The translations under genes were made by a program, and so were the position numbers. Below, one piece after another: positions 33,901-45,900 of a DNA stretch of 64,000 nucleotides. The stretch comes from Lytechinus pictus (taxonomy: Eukaryota; Echinodermata; Echinoidea; Temnopleuroida; Toxopneustidae). The notes under the pieces were generated by a model. It saw nothing but the letters and a program-made list of their open reading frames with translations, ran no database searches and had not been told where the DNA came from. The stretch covers positions 40,151,920 to 40,215,919 of the forward strand of contig NC_087247.1 of NCBI RefSeq assembly GCF_037042905.1, read 5' to 3'. Numbering within the stretch: the stretch's first letter is position 1; each line of letters starts with the position of its first letter.

Positions 33901-36900
33901 ATTTCATCTTTGTTTTAAAAATGTGCAGATTTCCCATTAGAGCAATACTCACATCACCAGGAGCAACGACATCATTGCAGAAATAACATCCTAGTTTATC
34001 TCCTGGAATATGAGAGAGATTGATGGAGGATGTGAAGCATGCTGCCCCTCCCACTGCTTCTGATGATGATGATGGAGTTTGATCTGGTGGTGGCTGGTCT
34101 CGAGGTGGTTTCATTCCATGTCGTAGCACCAGGTAGGTATCAAAACCCAATGCAGCATTCATTACAATCTACAAACAGAGAAGAGGACACTCTCACAATG
34201 ATACTAACAACAACAACAACAATAATAATAATAATAAAAATAACAATAATAATAATAATCAATTTTTTTCTATAGCCTTCAATACATAGTGGCAAAGGGC
34301 ATCATCACCAAAGTCAGTGGATCAATAAACTTGAATACAATGAATGCACATTCTCCATCAACTGTGAAGTATTCTAGTCAGCTGCTGGGGACACATTTCT
34401 TTTGACAACCTACTGGACAGATGCATTAAAACGTTTAGTGTTGGGACAGTAAGTAGCCGTAAAAAATCAAAGACCACTTTCATACACTTGGGACTTCACA
34501 GACCATCCACATCACATAGAAATGAAAACCTAGTAATTTGCAAAGTAGAGTTGAGACGTCAACATTAAAGGGGGCATAATCAACTCTCAACTGGAAGTGG
34601 AACAAGGTATTAACAATATTTAGATGTCAATATGATGAAGTTGTATTAAATTGGACATCGCTTTTCCCAGTTGCTCTGAATAATTTATTCAAATCATGCA
34701 TGCCACAAATAAAAGGAAAACAAGTGAACCTTATAAAGCCCATCTTGAGTTTTGGTAGACTAGAGGGTCAATAATGCAAATTATATTTGAGTATCATCTA
34801 TTTTGCAATCTTACAAAAGTTCAGTGGCTGTTAAATCTTTTTTAAGCTGTTGAATATTTATGAAAAATTTAACTTTGAATTGTTCACAAATACATACATC
34901 TAGCACCCTGTCTTGGTAATGTTTTTATTTTGTTTGTAAAAAAAGAACCCTTTTAACACTTTTTTTCAAATCTTGAGATAGAATATTAGAGAGCAACAAA
35001 CAAAGCTCATGTCTTGATTTTTTCCGCCCATTTCACATTTAAGATGTGGTTTTATAACAAACAACTCCCCCCCCCCCAAATATACCCAGTATTTTATTTC
35101 ATCAGGCACACAATCAAACTAAATGTTTCTGTAAAATCGTAAAGTACATCTACCAACATTTTTTACTGATATTTCATTTATCCAAACCATAACACTTTTA
35201 TGACAAACTCGTTAGATAATATAGTAATAAATTTGAACACTGACAACACTTTTAGGGGATTTATCAACATTTAAAAGAAGCTCTAGAGTCTAATTAGGCA
35301 AGTAAAATTCAGAATAAGATTACAGTATCTCAGAAATTAAAAAGTAACACATTTCTTTTGTAATTTTCTCTAACATAAAATATGAAAGCATGCTCAACAA
35401 GAATAAAATCTTATATCTAGGTGGAGATATTCCCATATCCATGACTCTAATTTAAGATAAGTACCTTTCTCTTACTGCCTGCTATGACAGTAGGAAGCCA
35501 TCTGCTTTCTCGTGTGTCCATTAATAAGAATAACACATCATGCTCATCTATTAGCTCTTCTAATCTCTGAACAGACTCCCTTGTTTGTTGTATTGCTTCA
35601 TCTGAAATGAAAAACAAGACTCAATCAGTTTCACAATTCAAAGCCCTGGAATAAATTTCCCAAAAATTGATCATTCAAGATATCTAAAAATAATTTCTCC
35701 ACAACATTCATGCATTGTTTGGAACTTGCTCAATCAATTTAGGGTTGTTCTGAGCATGCATTTTTCTGTAGATTTTGACACTGAAATTCCTGAACCATAA
35801 GACATATTCTGAACCGACATTTATATCAGCTAAATGCAGGGCTCGGCATTAGCAGTGGCCTGGTGGCCCGAGGCATACAAAAATGAGAGTCGGGCCACCA
35901 AATTTTTCAAAAGCCCACACTTGGTGGCCCAGTTAGGCTACCAAAGTTTTGATAAAATGTAATGTTTTCTTTTGTTTTAGGGCCACCACATTTGCTTTGC
36001 AGGCCAGCAAAAATATGAAATTTATGATTTTGGTGGACTGATAGGGCCATCAAGAATAAAAAAAAGTTGGTGTGTGGCCTTGGCTTAATGAATATTGTGG
36101 CCAAAACAAGAAAGAGTAGTAACATGGTAATAGTTGAATTCAATTCATTGGGAAATCCATAAAAACAATATTTCCTTTGCATCCTGCAGCTACATTAGCA
36201 AAGTGTAAATGAAAATATTGTCAGGTAATATTGTAAAATCACTTTATTATAATACTGACATTATATCTGCATTGTTTGAAGAAAACCCAAATAATTCTTC
36301 ATGAATAAATTTGATGCTTGCATACATACCTGATGTGCCTACTGCATGTCCTGGCATTGGGATAGAGAGACTTATTCCTTTTGTTTTCTGTCAAATACAA
36401 TTCAACCAATGAAAAAAAATAAAGAAACTGATTTCGCAAACCAAAAGATGATACGAAAATATAAATTTTAGAAATAGAAGAGAGAGAAAAAGAGAGAGAG
36501 ACAAATATGCAACCTAGATGAAGAATCAGACATCATAGTTGACACATAGATGGGATCAACTGGAATAATTTAAGAATTGTTAATGATCCTGGCATTTCCA
36601 TTGCCACTGATAATGGACAAAGTAGTCAACATTTCTTTTCAACTGGAGTTACCGGACAACACAAATTCCTTTAGGGAAAGTGACAACTTCAAAGAATTAT
36701 GGACTAGATTGATAACTTTCAACTCAATTTGATGTCTATTTGCAATCTCATCCTTCTTGAAATATACATATAGATGCCTAGAATTTTGAGAACTTACTAC
36801 TCCAGGAAAGATCTTTTGTATCTTCTCAGCTGCAGTTTGAGCCTTGGGTTTTCCTCCTCCTAAAGAGTCTTCAAATTCAAAGAGACTCTGCCTGACAGGG

Positions 36901-39900
36901 TTTGAGTAGGATACAGTAGAATTATCAACAAACGTGATGTTACGAACACCCCAACCCTGTAATATAAAAAAAATATTTTATCTAAGAGTATTACAGGTAG
37001 ATAGTATATAACATGGTGCGACAAACAAATGTTTTTTCAAAATTCATCAAATTAAAACATTTTCCAAAATGGAATTTTATTTTACATGGTGTTTTCTCCT
37101 ATTTAAATAACAATAAATTATACAGTATTTGAGGGGCATTTTGGGCTTCTTGACTGCTCTCACTCTTATATAATATTGGATTTTGAAGCTTAAGTTAACA
37201 TTTCTATAAGCAGTTCTTAAGTTATCACAAGAATAAAAATGGGATGGCCAGACAGACGGAGAACCCAAAATCATAAAGACTTCGCAACCACCTACGATGG
37301 ATGGATACAAATTGAAATTGCATGGTTAACTCAATACAACCATAATCATAAAAGTTATTTAAAAAATCACAACAGCCATAAAAGCATGATTATATGATTA
37401 TGCATGCAATGTCAGCAAAATCATACCACATTCAATGGTTGCTGTTATAGGTTATGCATTCAGTAAATACATGTGCGTGGTATTTGTTTATCATGCAGTG
37501 CAAATATTTGCCCTTGTTGGGTGACTAAAATAATGAGATGCTTTGGCATTCAAACTTTTCATATGTAAACTTTTCAAACATACGTATAGCAATTGCATAT
37601 GTGTATGTCAATCATAGGGACTGATTCACTATGGGAAATTAATAGTGTAAAGCTTGGGGCTGGGGCTGTGGGAGGGACTCAATTTGACACCTCTCTTTCA
37701 GATCTTTGCGGTAACAGGTCTACATAGGTCCAAATAGAAAACATTCACACAGGGTTTTGGAAATTGCTGTATGGCCCAGGGAGGGAAAGTTTCAGAGACT
37801 TTTGTCTGTCACATCATTTCATATCATTTCACTGGATACTCGAATAGACAACCAATATCTGACATTGCTCAACGAGACTGAAACAAAAACCTGCACAGAC
37901 TTGTTCTTCTACCAGATAAAGCCAGATTTAAATATTTATGGTTGACATCAATGTTCTCCTTCAATGATGATGGGTTGAACATCCTATCCCTCTCACACAA
38001 AAACAACGTCAATATAACTTTGGATACCAGATGAAAGGTGCCAGGTTCAATTCTTCAAAACGCCTCATAATCTTGTTTTGGGACTTAAATAATGAACAAG
38101 TGGAGTGCCTCTGGCAGTCTCGCTTGCATTATGCAATCAATATAGCAGCAGTGCTGACTTTAAAAATGACTATGAAATAATTATTCACCAAAAACACCAT
38201 TCATATAACATGCTACTATGTTCATTGACCTTTAATGATATTTGACCTTGATCCACTGGCCTACGACTTGTGCAATATGAGCAATGATACTGAATTACCC
38301 CTATGTCCACATTTCATTAACTATATCCATAAACTTTCAAAATTATGATGGCAATTCAACAATTACCTACAACATGGCCAAAGGTCATCAACCTTAACTG
38401 ACCTTTGACCTTGGTCATGTGACCTGAAACTCAAACAGGATGTTCAGTGATACTTGATTACTCTTATGTCCAAGTTAATGAACTAGATCCATAAACTTTC
38501 AGAGTTATGATGGTAATTCAACAAATACCCTCAACATGGCCAAAGTTCATTGACCCTAAATAACTTTGACCTTGGTCATGTGACCTGAAATTTGCACAGG
38601 ATGTTAAGTGAAACTTGATTACTCTTATTCTTAAGTTTAATGAACTAGATCCATAAACTTTAAAAAGTTATGATGGTAAATACCCCCAATATGACCAAAG
38701 TTCATTGAACTTAAATGACCTCAAATGACCTATTACCTTGGTCATGAGACCTAAACGTGAACAGGATGTCCAGCGATACTTGATTACTCTTTTGTCCAAG
38801 TTTTATGAACAAGATCCATAAACTTTCAAAGTTATGATGGTAATTCAATAAATACCCCCAACATGGCCAAAGTTCATTGACCCTAAATTACCTTTGACCT
38901 TGGTCATGTGACCTGAAATATGCACAGGATGTTCAGTGAAACTTGATTACTCTTATGTCCAAGTTTTATGAACTAGCTCCATAAACATTAAAAGTTATGA
39001 TGGAAATTCAACAAATACCCCAACATCCCCAAAGTTCATTGACCCTAAATGACCTTTGATCTTGGTTATGTGACCTGAAACTCAGGCAGAATTTTCAGAC
39101 ATATTTTATTACCCTTAGGTCCAAGTTTCATGAACTAGGTCCATATACTTTCTAAGTTATGTCATTTAAAAAACTTAACCTTGGGTTCCGCCGCCGCCGT
39201 CGGAAAAGCGGCGGCTATAGTCTCGCTCTGCTATGCAGGCGAGGCAAAAATGCTGCATAATAAAAAGTAAGAATAGACTATCATGGAACAAAGTGGAATG
39301 GCATTTTAAACTGATCATGCAGAAGTAGAATATGAAGTCAATATTTTGTAATAAAAAAAGTCTATGATTGACTCACTAATAAACATCTGGCCACATTGCA
39401 TCCAAGAGTACCAGATCCAAGCAGAAGGCATCTTGTCTGAGAAACCTTGTCCAAGTCTAAAGAGGGCATCAGACGCCATCTCATAAGCTTGAGATTTAGA
39501 TCAACCGAAGTCTCAGCTAGTCTGTGGGACAAAGGAAATATTGGGATCAGTGTTGATCCTGGTGTGGGTGTTGGAAGTGTAAATCATATTGCCTTCCCCG
39601 GCTCCAACATCTAACATGAGTGAACAAACTTGATCCAAATCACATTTTCAGCCAAAACTTACTGAGACTTCTCCCAGGAACAGCTTCATCTTGTGAAATT
39701 TTGTGCTGTGCTGATGGAGACATGGGCAAACACTAATAACAAAATGCAAATACTGAACTCAAACAAAAATATACAGTGTCGATTTAATATTATGGTAACT
39801 TTGTAAAATAAGAACAGTATAACTCTTCGGAATATAAAAGTATGTTATAAAGTGTAAAAGTTCACCTCAAAAGAGCCACATGCTTTAAAAGATTTTAAAA

Positions 39901-42900
39901 ACAAAAGTATGTGACCAGAAATGTACCTCATAGAACATAGAGCTTAAAAAAATCAACAGCAGAACAAAGTAAATAATGGCCTATTGCCCTGATTCAGTCA
40001 ATTCCATTTATTAAAAAAAAATCACTGAAGATGATTAATACCCCCTTCTATCATAAGTGCTTTATATGAATAAATAGTAATACCATGTGCCATTAATTTG
40101 ACCAAATAGTTTGTTTCTGACACACCCAAATAATGTGTCTTGCACTCTACACTTCAATGTTTGTACCAAATTTGAACATTGGGAATAAAACTGAAGAAGT
40201 AGTTTGCTCTGCAAGATTTTTCTGATTTATTACCATAACATATCATTACCCTTTTAACACAATTCCAGAAACATTAAAAAAATATGTCTAGCACGTCTCT
40301 CTACAAGATCAATGTGTGTGCCAAGCATCAGACAAAAACAGAGGAGGTAGATTGATCTGCAAGATTTGCAAGTGATTGACCTGGACATGCTGATTACACA
40401 CATAAAACCATTTAAAATTCAGAAGAAAAAAAGCCATCACCGATGAATTTCTATGGAGTTATCACATTACATGTGAATATTATCAAGATGCTCAACATGA
40501 CTACTCAAAATTCAACTCTGTTATTCCTTAATTGATTTTCACCAAACCTAAATTATCACTTTGTTTCTCGCATTAAAAAAAAGAAAAACCTGATGTCAGG
40601 GTGGACTTCTCCTTCACTGTTATTCAACAGTTAGTAAACTAACCTTGTTGGGTCCATACTAGAGCTTAAATCAACTTTCCTTGCGCCAAGTTTATTCCTC
40701 TGATTCTTCTCCCATCCAACACATTTAGGACAAGCTGTCAGACAAGATAGTAGTGCACAAATAATTTTAGAAGGGTACCAATAAAAACTGAGAAAATATT
40801 TCCAACTGTAACATTATCAACATGAATTACAATAAATAGTTTGCACAGAAGTTTGCTAAATGTTGATTTGCTAGAAATTCATGTATAAAATAGAAAAGGG
40901 AACTTATAACTGAGAAACTGAATCTTATACTAATCCTGGACCATGTTGCAGGACATTCACTGTTAGTGTTTAACTTGCAAATCAATAATAACACACACTT
41001 ATTCTGTTTGCTGTTGGGCATTGTAAGTTAACATTAAATGCAGTTACCCATAACAGTATGTTTAATGCAACTGATACAAGGATAGTCAAGATACAGATAT
41101 GAAAATTAAAACCACCAAAACTACCATGAGGAAGAGATATCTTCAAAATCATTTTCAACAAATTATCTGTGGCTTTAAATGACGTCTCTCATTTAACATA
41201 CAACACGTGTCTTTCTTTGACAGCACAAATTGTATACTCCATGGACATTTATGTACTGTTTTAAGAAAACAAGTGGAACGCCTCTGGCAGTCTCGCCTGC
41301 ATTACGCGATTTAATATACAGTCAGACCGCAGCCCGTCCGAAAGTGCTCTATTTTATTCAGCGGTATGCATAGCCGTCCGTGATTATGCATACGTAATGA
41401 GCTGTGAAGACGAACTTTCCGATCGGTGTTTTTTGCTCTTAGAATCGTTTATTCCTCACAAAATTGGTCTTATTTTATAGATAAAACTTTGAAATTTCTC
41501 ATCAGCTAAATAAAATGCACATTTAATGTATTTTAAAGACCGATATTTAGCTTAGAAAAAATGATTTTTTTCAAGAAATATATGTGAATAAACAGAGCGC
41601 GTTTTTGCATCGAAATCACACTTGCGTCAAATTGATATTATAATCAATATAAAGCGTAGACATTCTTCTTTACGACTAAAAAAAAATTATGAAATTTCAT
41701 GATGTAGCAAAGTCAGGAACCACAAAAAACCACGGCAATGTCCATCGCAAAATGATTGGAATTGCAGTAGAATTGCCGACGCGTTCTGATTGGTCAACAG
41801 CGGCGCACAGACTTACAACATTTAATATAGCTTAAAAAACCCGGAAGTAGTATGGAAGAGATCGATGGCGAATTGCGTAAGCGCAATGTTTTGACGTGTG
41901 TAAGGACCCTGGTTCGATCCCGCCGGACTGTTTTTTTTTTTTTTTTTTTTTTTTGTGGGGGGGGGGGGGGATGATGGGGATATGTTTATGCTTTTTCTTT
42001 AAATCATATTCCTTCATCGTTCCTACCCAGCTTTATTCTCTTTTTACTTTCATGAGAAGTTCTATTTAGGCCTGTATTTATTAAATCATGGAGCTATTAA
42101 TAGCTCTATGATTAATTCTTACTTCTTCTTAATCACTGCTCTTGATTTTCAAGTTCTTGATTACACTTATTTGGGCAGGGGTGGGAAGGGAAGTGAGTTA
42201 AAGGTCAAGTGCACATCAACAAAAAATTATTTGAATAAATACAGAAATTTCCCTTTTTTAAAACAAAACAGTTATAAATATACACAAAACAATGGTATGC
42301 AAATAGAGTTGATTATGTCACTCACATCACATTACTTTTTAAATTTTTGTTGCATTTTTATTATATAAATTTTAGCAAATTTGATCTTAAAAATCTTCCT
42401 CGAATCACAAAAGGTTATATTTATGGAATCTACGAATGTTAATGGAGGAATTAAAATCCCTCTCAAAATTTGTTAATGAAAATTAAAATAAAATATACAT
42501 GTCATGTACATGTATCAAATAAAAAAATACACAAGAAATTAGAGTGCGTGTGACATAATCGGTTCTATAATTTGCACATTGACCAAGATGAGCATATAAT
42601 TGTTTTATAAAATTAGGCAAATTTCTCAATGTCAAAATAGTAATCTTTTGAATTTTGAATCATAGTTTTAATAAAATTTTCTGCAATACTTTATTTTTCT
42701 TTAAATTCAAATTAATTTTTTGGTGGGGTGGACTTCTCCTTTACTCTTTGCTTGGAATAGGGAATGCACATTAATATTTATCCACGAACAAAATTGTCTA
42801 AACATATGCAAATCAGTAATTGGACACTTGCTCACTTTCCTTTCATCCAGGCCACTCCCTCACATCTACCAACTCCCTCACATCTACCAGGTTTACAGTC

Positions 42901-45900
42901 TTATAACAAAAATGATGAATTAATTATAATACCATCACACCATAGCTCCATGATCACACAACATTCATACAGTGCTTCACAACAAATATTTCACTTCTGT
43001 TCATATATGCAATAATTACTGTGGAAAACAAAAACAAGGCGAAACCACATTCAAATACCGTTTAAAAGGACAAATATATTATACCTTTCGAAAAAAAAAA
43101 TTGTGAACATACATGGCACTTCACCTTCAGCACATTAGATAACATATAATAGAGTTGCTTGAGAACAAAATATAATTATGGGGCATTGCAAGAAACTTAT
43201 GTTCAATTGCAAATCAACTACATGTTTGTGTTTAATCAAAGGACTTACCCTTAATTTTGGAATGTGTGATTGAGTAGAAAGTTTCTTGCAATGCACTATT
43301 AGTAACATTAAAAAAGTTTTTTGGTTTTGAATTGTGAATTTTTATTTTTGTCAAGCTGTATTCCTGTCCAAGTCAGTATTCTTAGTCCTCCCCAAAACTG
43401 TGCTCTATTTTTTTTGTTTCCAATATCGATCAATTTTCTGTTGTATCATTATCAGTCCAAAATTTGCAAACGAAAAAAGGGCTTTGTCCAAATCATGGTC
43501 TGACCATTATAGTACATGATGGAATCTCCCAGAATGAAGTAGCAAGCAGAGACCAGAGTCAGCAAGTATGCATGCAGATCTGTGTGTAGAAGAGACAAAA
43601 AAGAGAGAAATAGTCTAAATTACTAAATAATCATTCAAAGTATGAATTATGTTACATGTAAGTCAATTGAGACTAAGTCTAAGTACTGTCTGTGACAGCC
43701 ACAATTTTTTTATTTGAACAAAATGGTTTATAAATACTACTGAGTACGGTAGTACCATACTTTTTAGTTTGACTTTAAACTGTTTATAGTCTCTAGAGTA
43801 GACTGGCTGAGCTAATCATCATTTAATTCTTAACCGCAGCCTGGGGCAAAAATCATCATGGGGCTCAACTTCGACTAATAAAGAAAAAAGGTTAATAATT
43901 TTCAACATAAATCAAGAAATATCTCAATCTATAAAAACTTGATGGAATTCGGAAACCTGATAATCATTGAATAAAACTTTAGAAGGGATCTACTTATTAA
44001 GCTTCGTTTATATTAAGTCTTAATAAAAATTTAAAAAAAATCCACCGGCACAGTCACATATATAATGCGAGCCATCTGCCATCATTACAGAAGTTTCAAC
44101 GTATGGGACCAAAGGCGAAATTCTACCAACCCGCGACGAACGTAATTTTGGCATTATTTCGCGCCATCGTGGAGTGAACGAGAAGGTTACTTCCGGGTAA
44201 AACGTAAATTTCTTGATTTTTAGGGTATCATTTTCTCTAAAATTAAAATATAAGGTGAGTTTGCGTCAAGTTGGTTCTGATATATTTTGAACAGTGACTT
44301 TTCTTCTTTCTAAAAAACTCCGATCGAAACAATTTGGTTATGTAGCAAAGTCAGGAACCAAAAGTGAAATTCCGACTACAAAATCGCAGTTAAAATATTA
44401 CTAAAATAAGCATCAATTAAAGTGGTTAAAATGGTAGGTTGAAAATGTCGAAATATGGAAAATTATATACCAAAATGTAGATGAAGGTCTTGAGAATAAC
44501 TTACCACAATTCGTTTCGACGTAAACTGAAGTTAGCGACCAGTACAGAGCTATAACTTCAGCCCCTCCAATTCAGTGGGAAAATGAAGCCAAATTGATCG
44601 CACGTTTTCCTTCGGAGACCGCTAGAGGGCCGCTGAATAAATTTCCGTGAATATGCTCATTATCGCGCGAGCTGCGGTCTGACTGTATAGCAGCAGTGCT
44701 AACTTTGAAAACTACTATAAAATAATCATTCACAAAAACTCCATTCATATAATGACATAATACCACGTTCATTGACCATAAATGACATTTGAACGGTGAC
44801 TTAAGACTTGTCAACTACATCCATGTCCACATTTCAATCACTCTATCTATAAACTTTCAAAGTTATGATGGCAATTCAACAATTACCCCAACATGGCCTA
44901 AGTTTATTGACCTTAACTGACCTTTGACCTTGGTTTTGTGACCTGAAACTCACAGGGGATGTTCAGTGATACTTGATTACTCTTATATCCCAAGTTTTAT
45001 GAACTAGATCCATAAACTTTCAGAGTTAGGATGGTAATTTAACAAATACCCCCAACACGGCCAAAGTTCATTGACCTTTAATGACCTTTGACCATGGTCA
45101 TGTGACCTGAAACTCGTACAGGATGTTCAGTGATACTTGATTACTCTTATGTCCAAGTTTTATGAACTAAATCCGTAAACTTTCAGAGTTAGGATGGTAA
45201 TTTAACAAATACCCCCAACACGGCCAAAGTTCATTGACCTTAAATGACCATTGACCATGGTCATGTGACCTGAAACTCGTACAGGATGTTCAGTGATACT
45301 TGATTACTCTTATGTCCAAGTTTCATGAACTAGATCCCTAAATTTTCAAAGTTATGATAGTAATTCAACAAATACCCCCAACTTGACCAAAGTTCATTGA
45401 CCCTAAATGACCTTTGACCTTGGTCACGTGACCTGAAACTCGAGCAGGATGTTCACTAATACTTGATTAACCTTATGCCCAAGTTACATGAACTAGGTCC
45501 ATATACTTTCTAAGTTATGATGTAATTTCAAAAACTTAACCTTCGGTTAAGATTTTGAAAATAATTCTCCCAACATGGTCAAAGTTCATTGACCCTAAAT
45601 GACCTTTGACCTTGGTCATGTGACCTGAAACTCAGGCAGGATGTTTAGTAATACTTGATTAACCTTATGTCCAAGTTTCATGAACTAGGTCCATATACTT
45701 TCTAAGTTATTGTGTCATTTAAAAAACTTAACCTTAGGTTAAGATTTGGTGTTGACGCCGCCGCCGCCGTCGCCGTCGGAAAAGCGGCGCCTATAGTCTC
45801 GCTCTGCTATGCAGGCGAGACAAAAAGCAGGAAAAATGTCTCACATATTTCAAAACTTGTTGAAGGAACTTGTAGTCTAAGAACCAAACTATGAGAACTG

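Larger units (their letters stand above)
41319..44685. mobile_element. 3.37 kb TIR element nested in the repeat, TATA (or TA) target duplication
   Basis: A perfect 15 bp TIR CAGTCAGACCGCAGC at both ends. The flanks tata/tata agree with the uninterrupted copy at 38,143. TA-targeting suggests Tc1/mariner-pogo relatives. No transposase ORF survives. A direct repeat atgtagcaaagtcaggaacc occurs at 41,703 and 44,340 near the two ends. Other repeats lie inside, so it may itself be composite. Confidence 0.75.
41269..45826. repeat. Dispersed element of ~155-175 bp tandem units, copy 2, split by a nested insertion
   Basis: The same ends as 38,095-39,250 appear at 41,269 and 45,826. Continuity is broken at 41,318 and resumes at 44,686 (cf. 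copy 1 'caatatagcagcagtgct'). Units resume with the same DR1/M-box blocks. Its right edge is about 20 bp from ATG7 exon 8. Confidence 0.85.

Noticed and set aside
43241-43301. Minus-strand segment with TTAAGG|GTAAGT donor considered as a missing ATG7 exon
   Set aside because: Length is out of phase and peptide does not match; the missing residues were found by extending exon 8 to 45,845.
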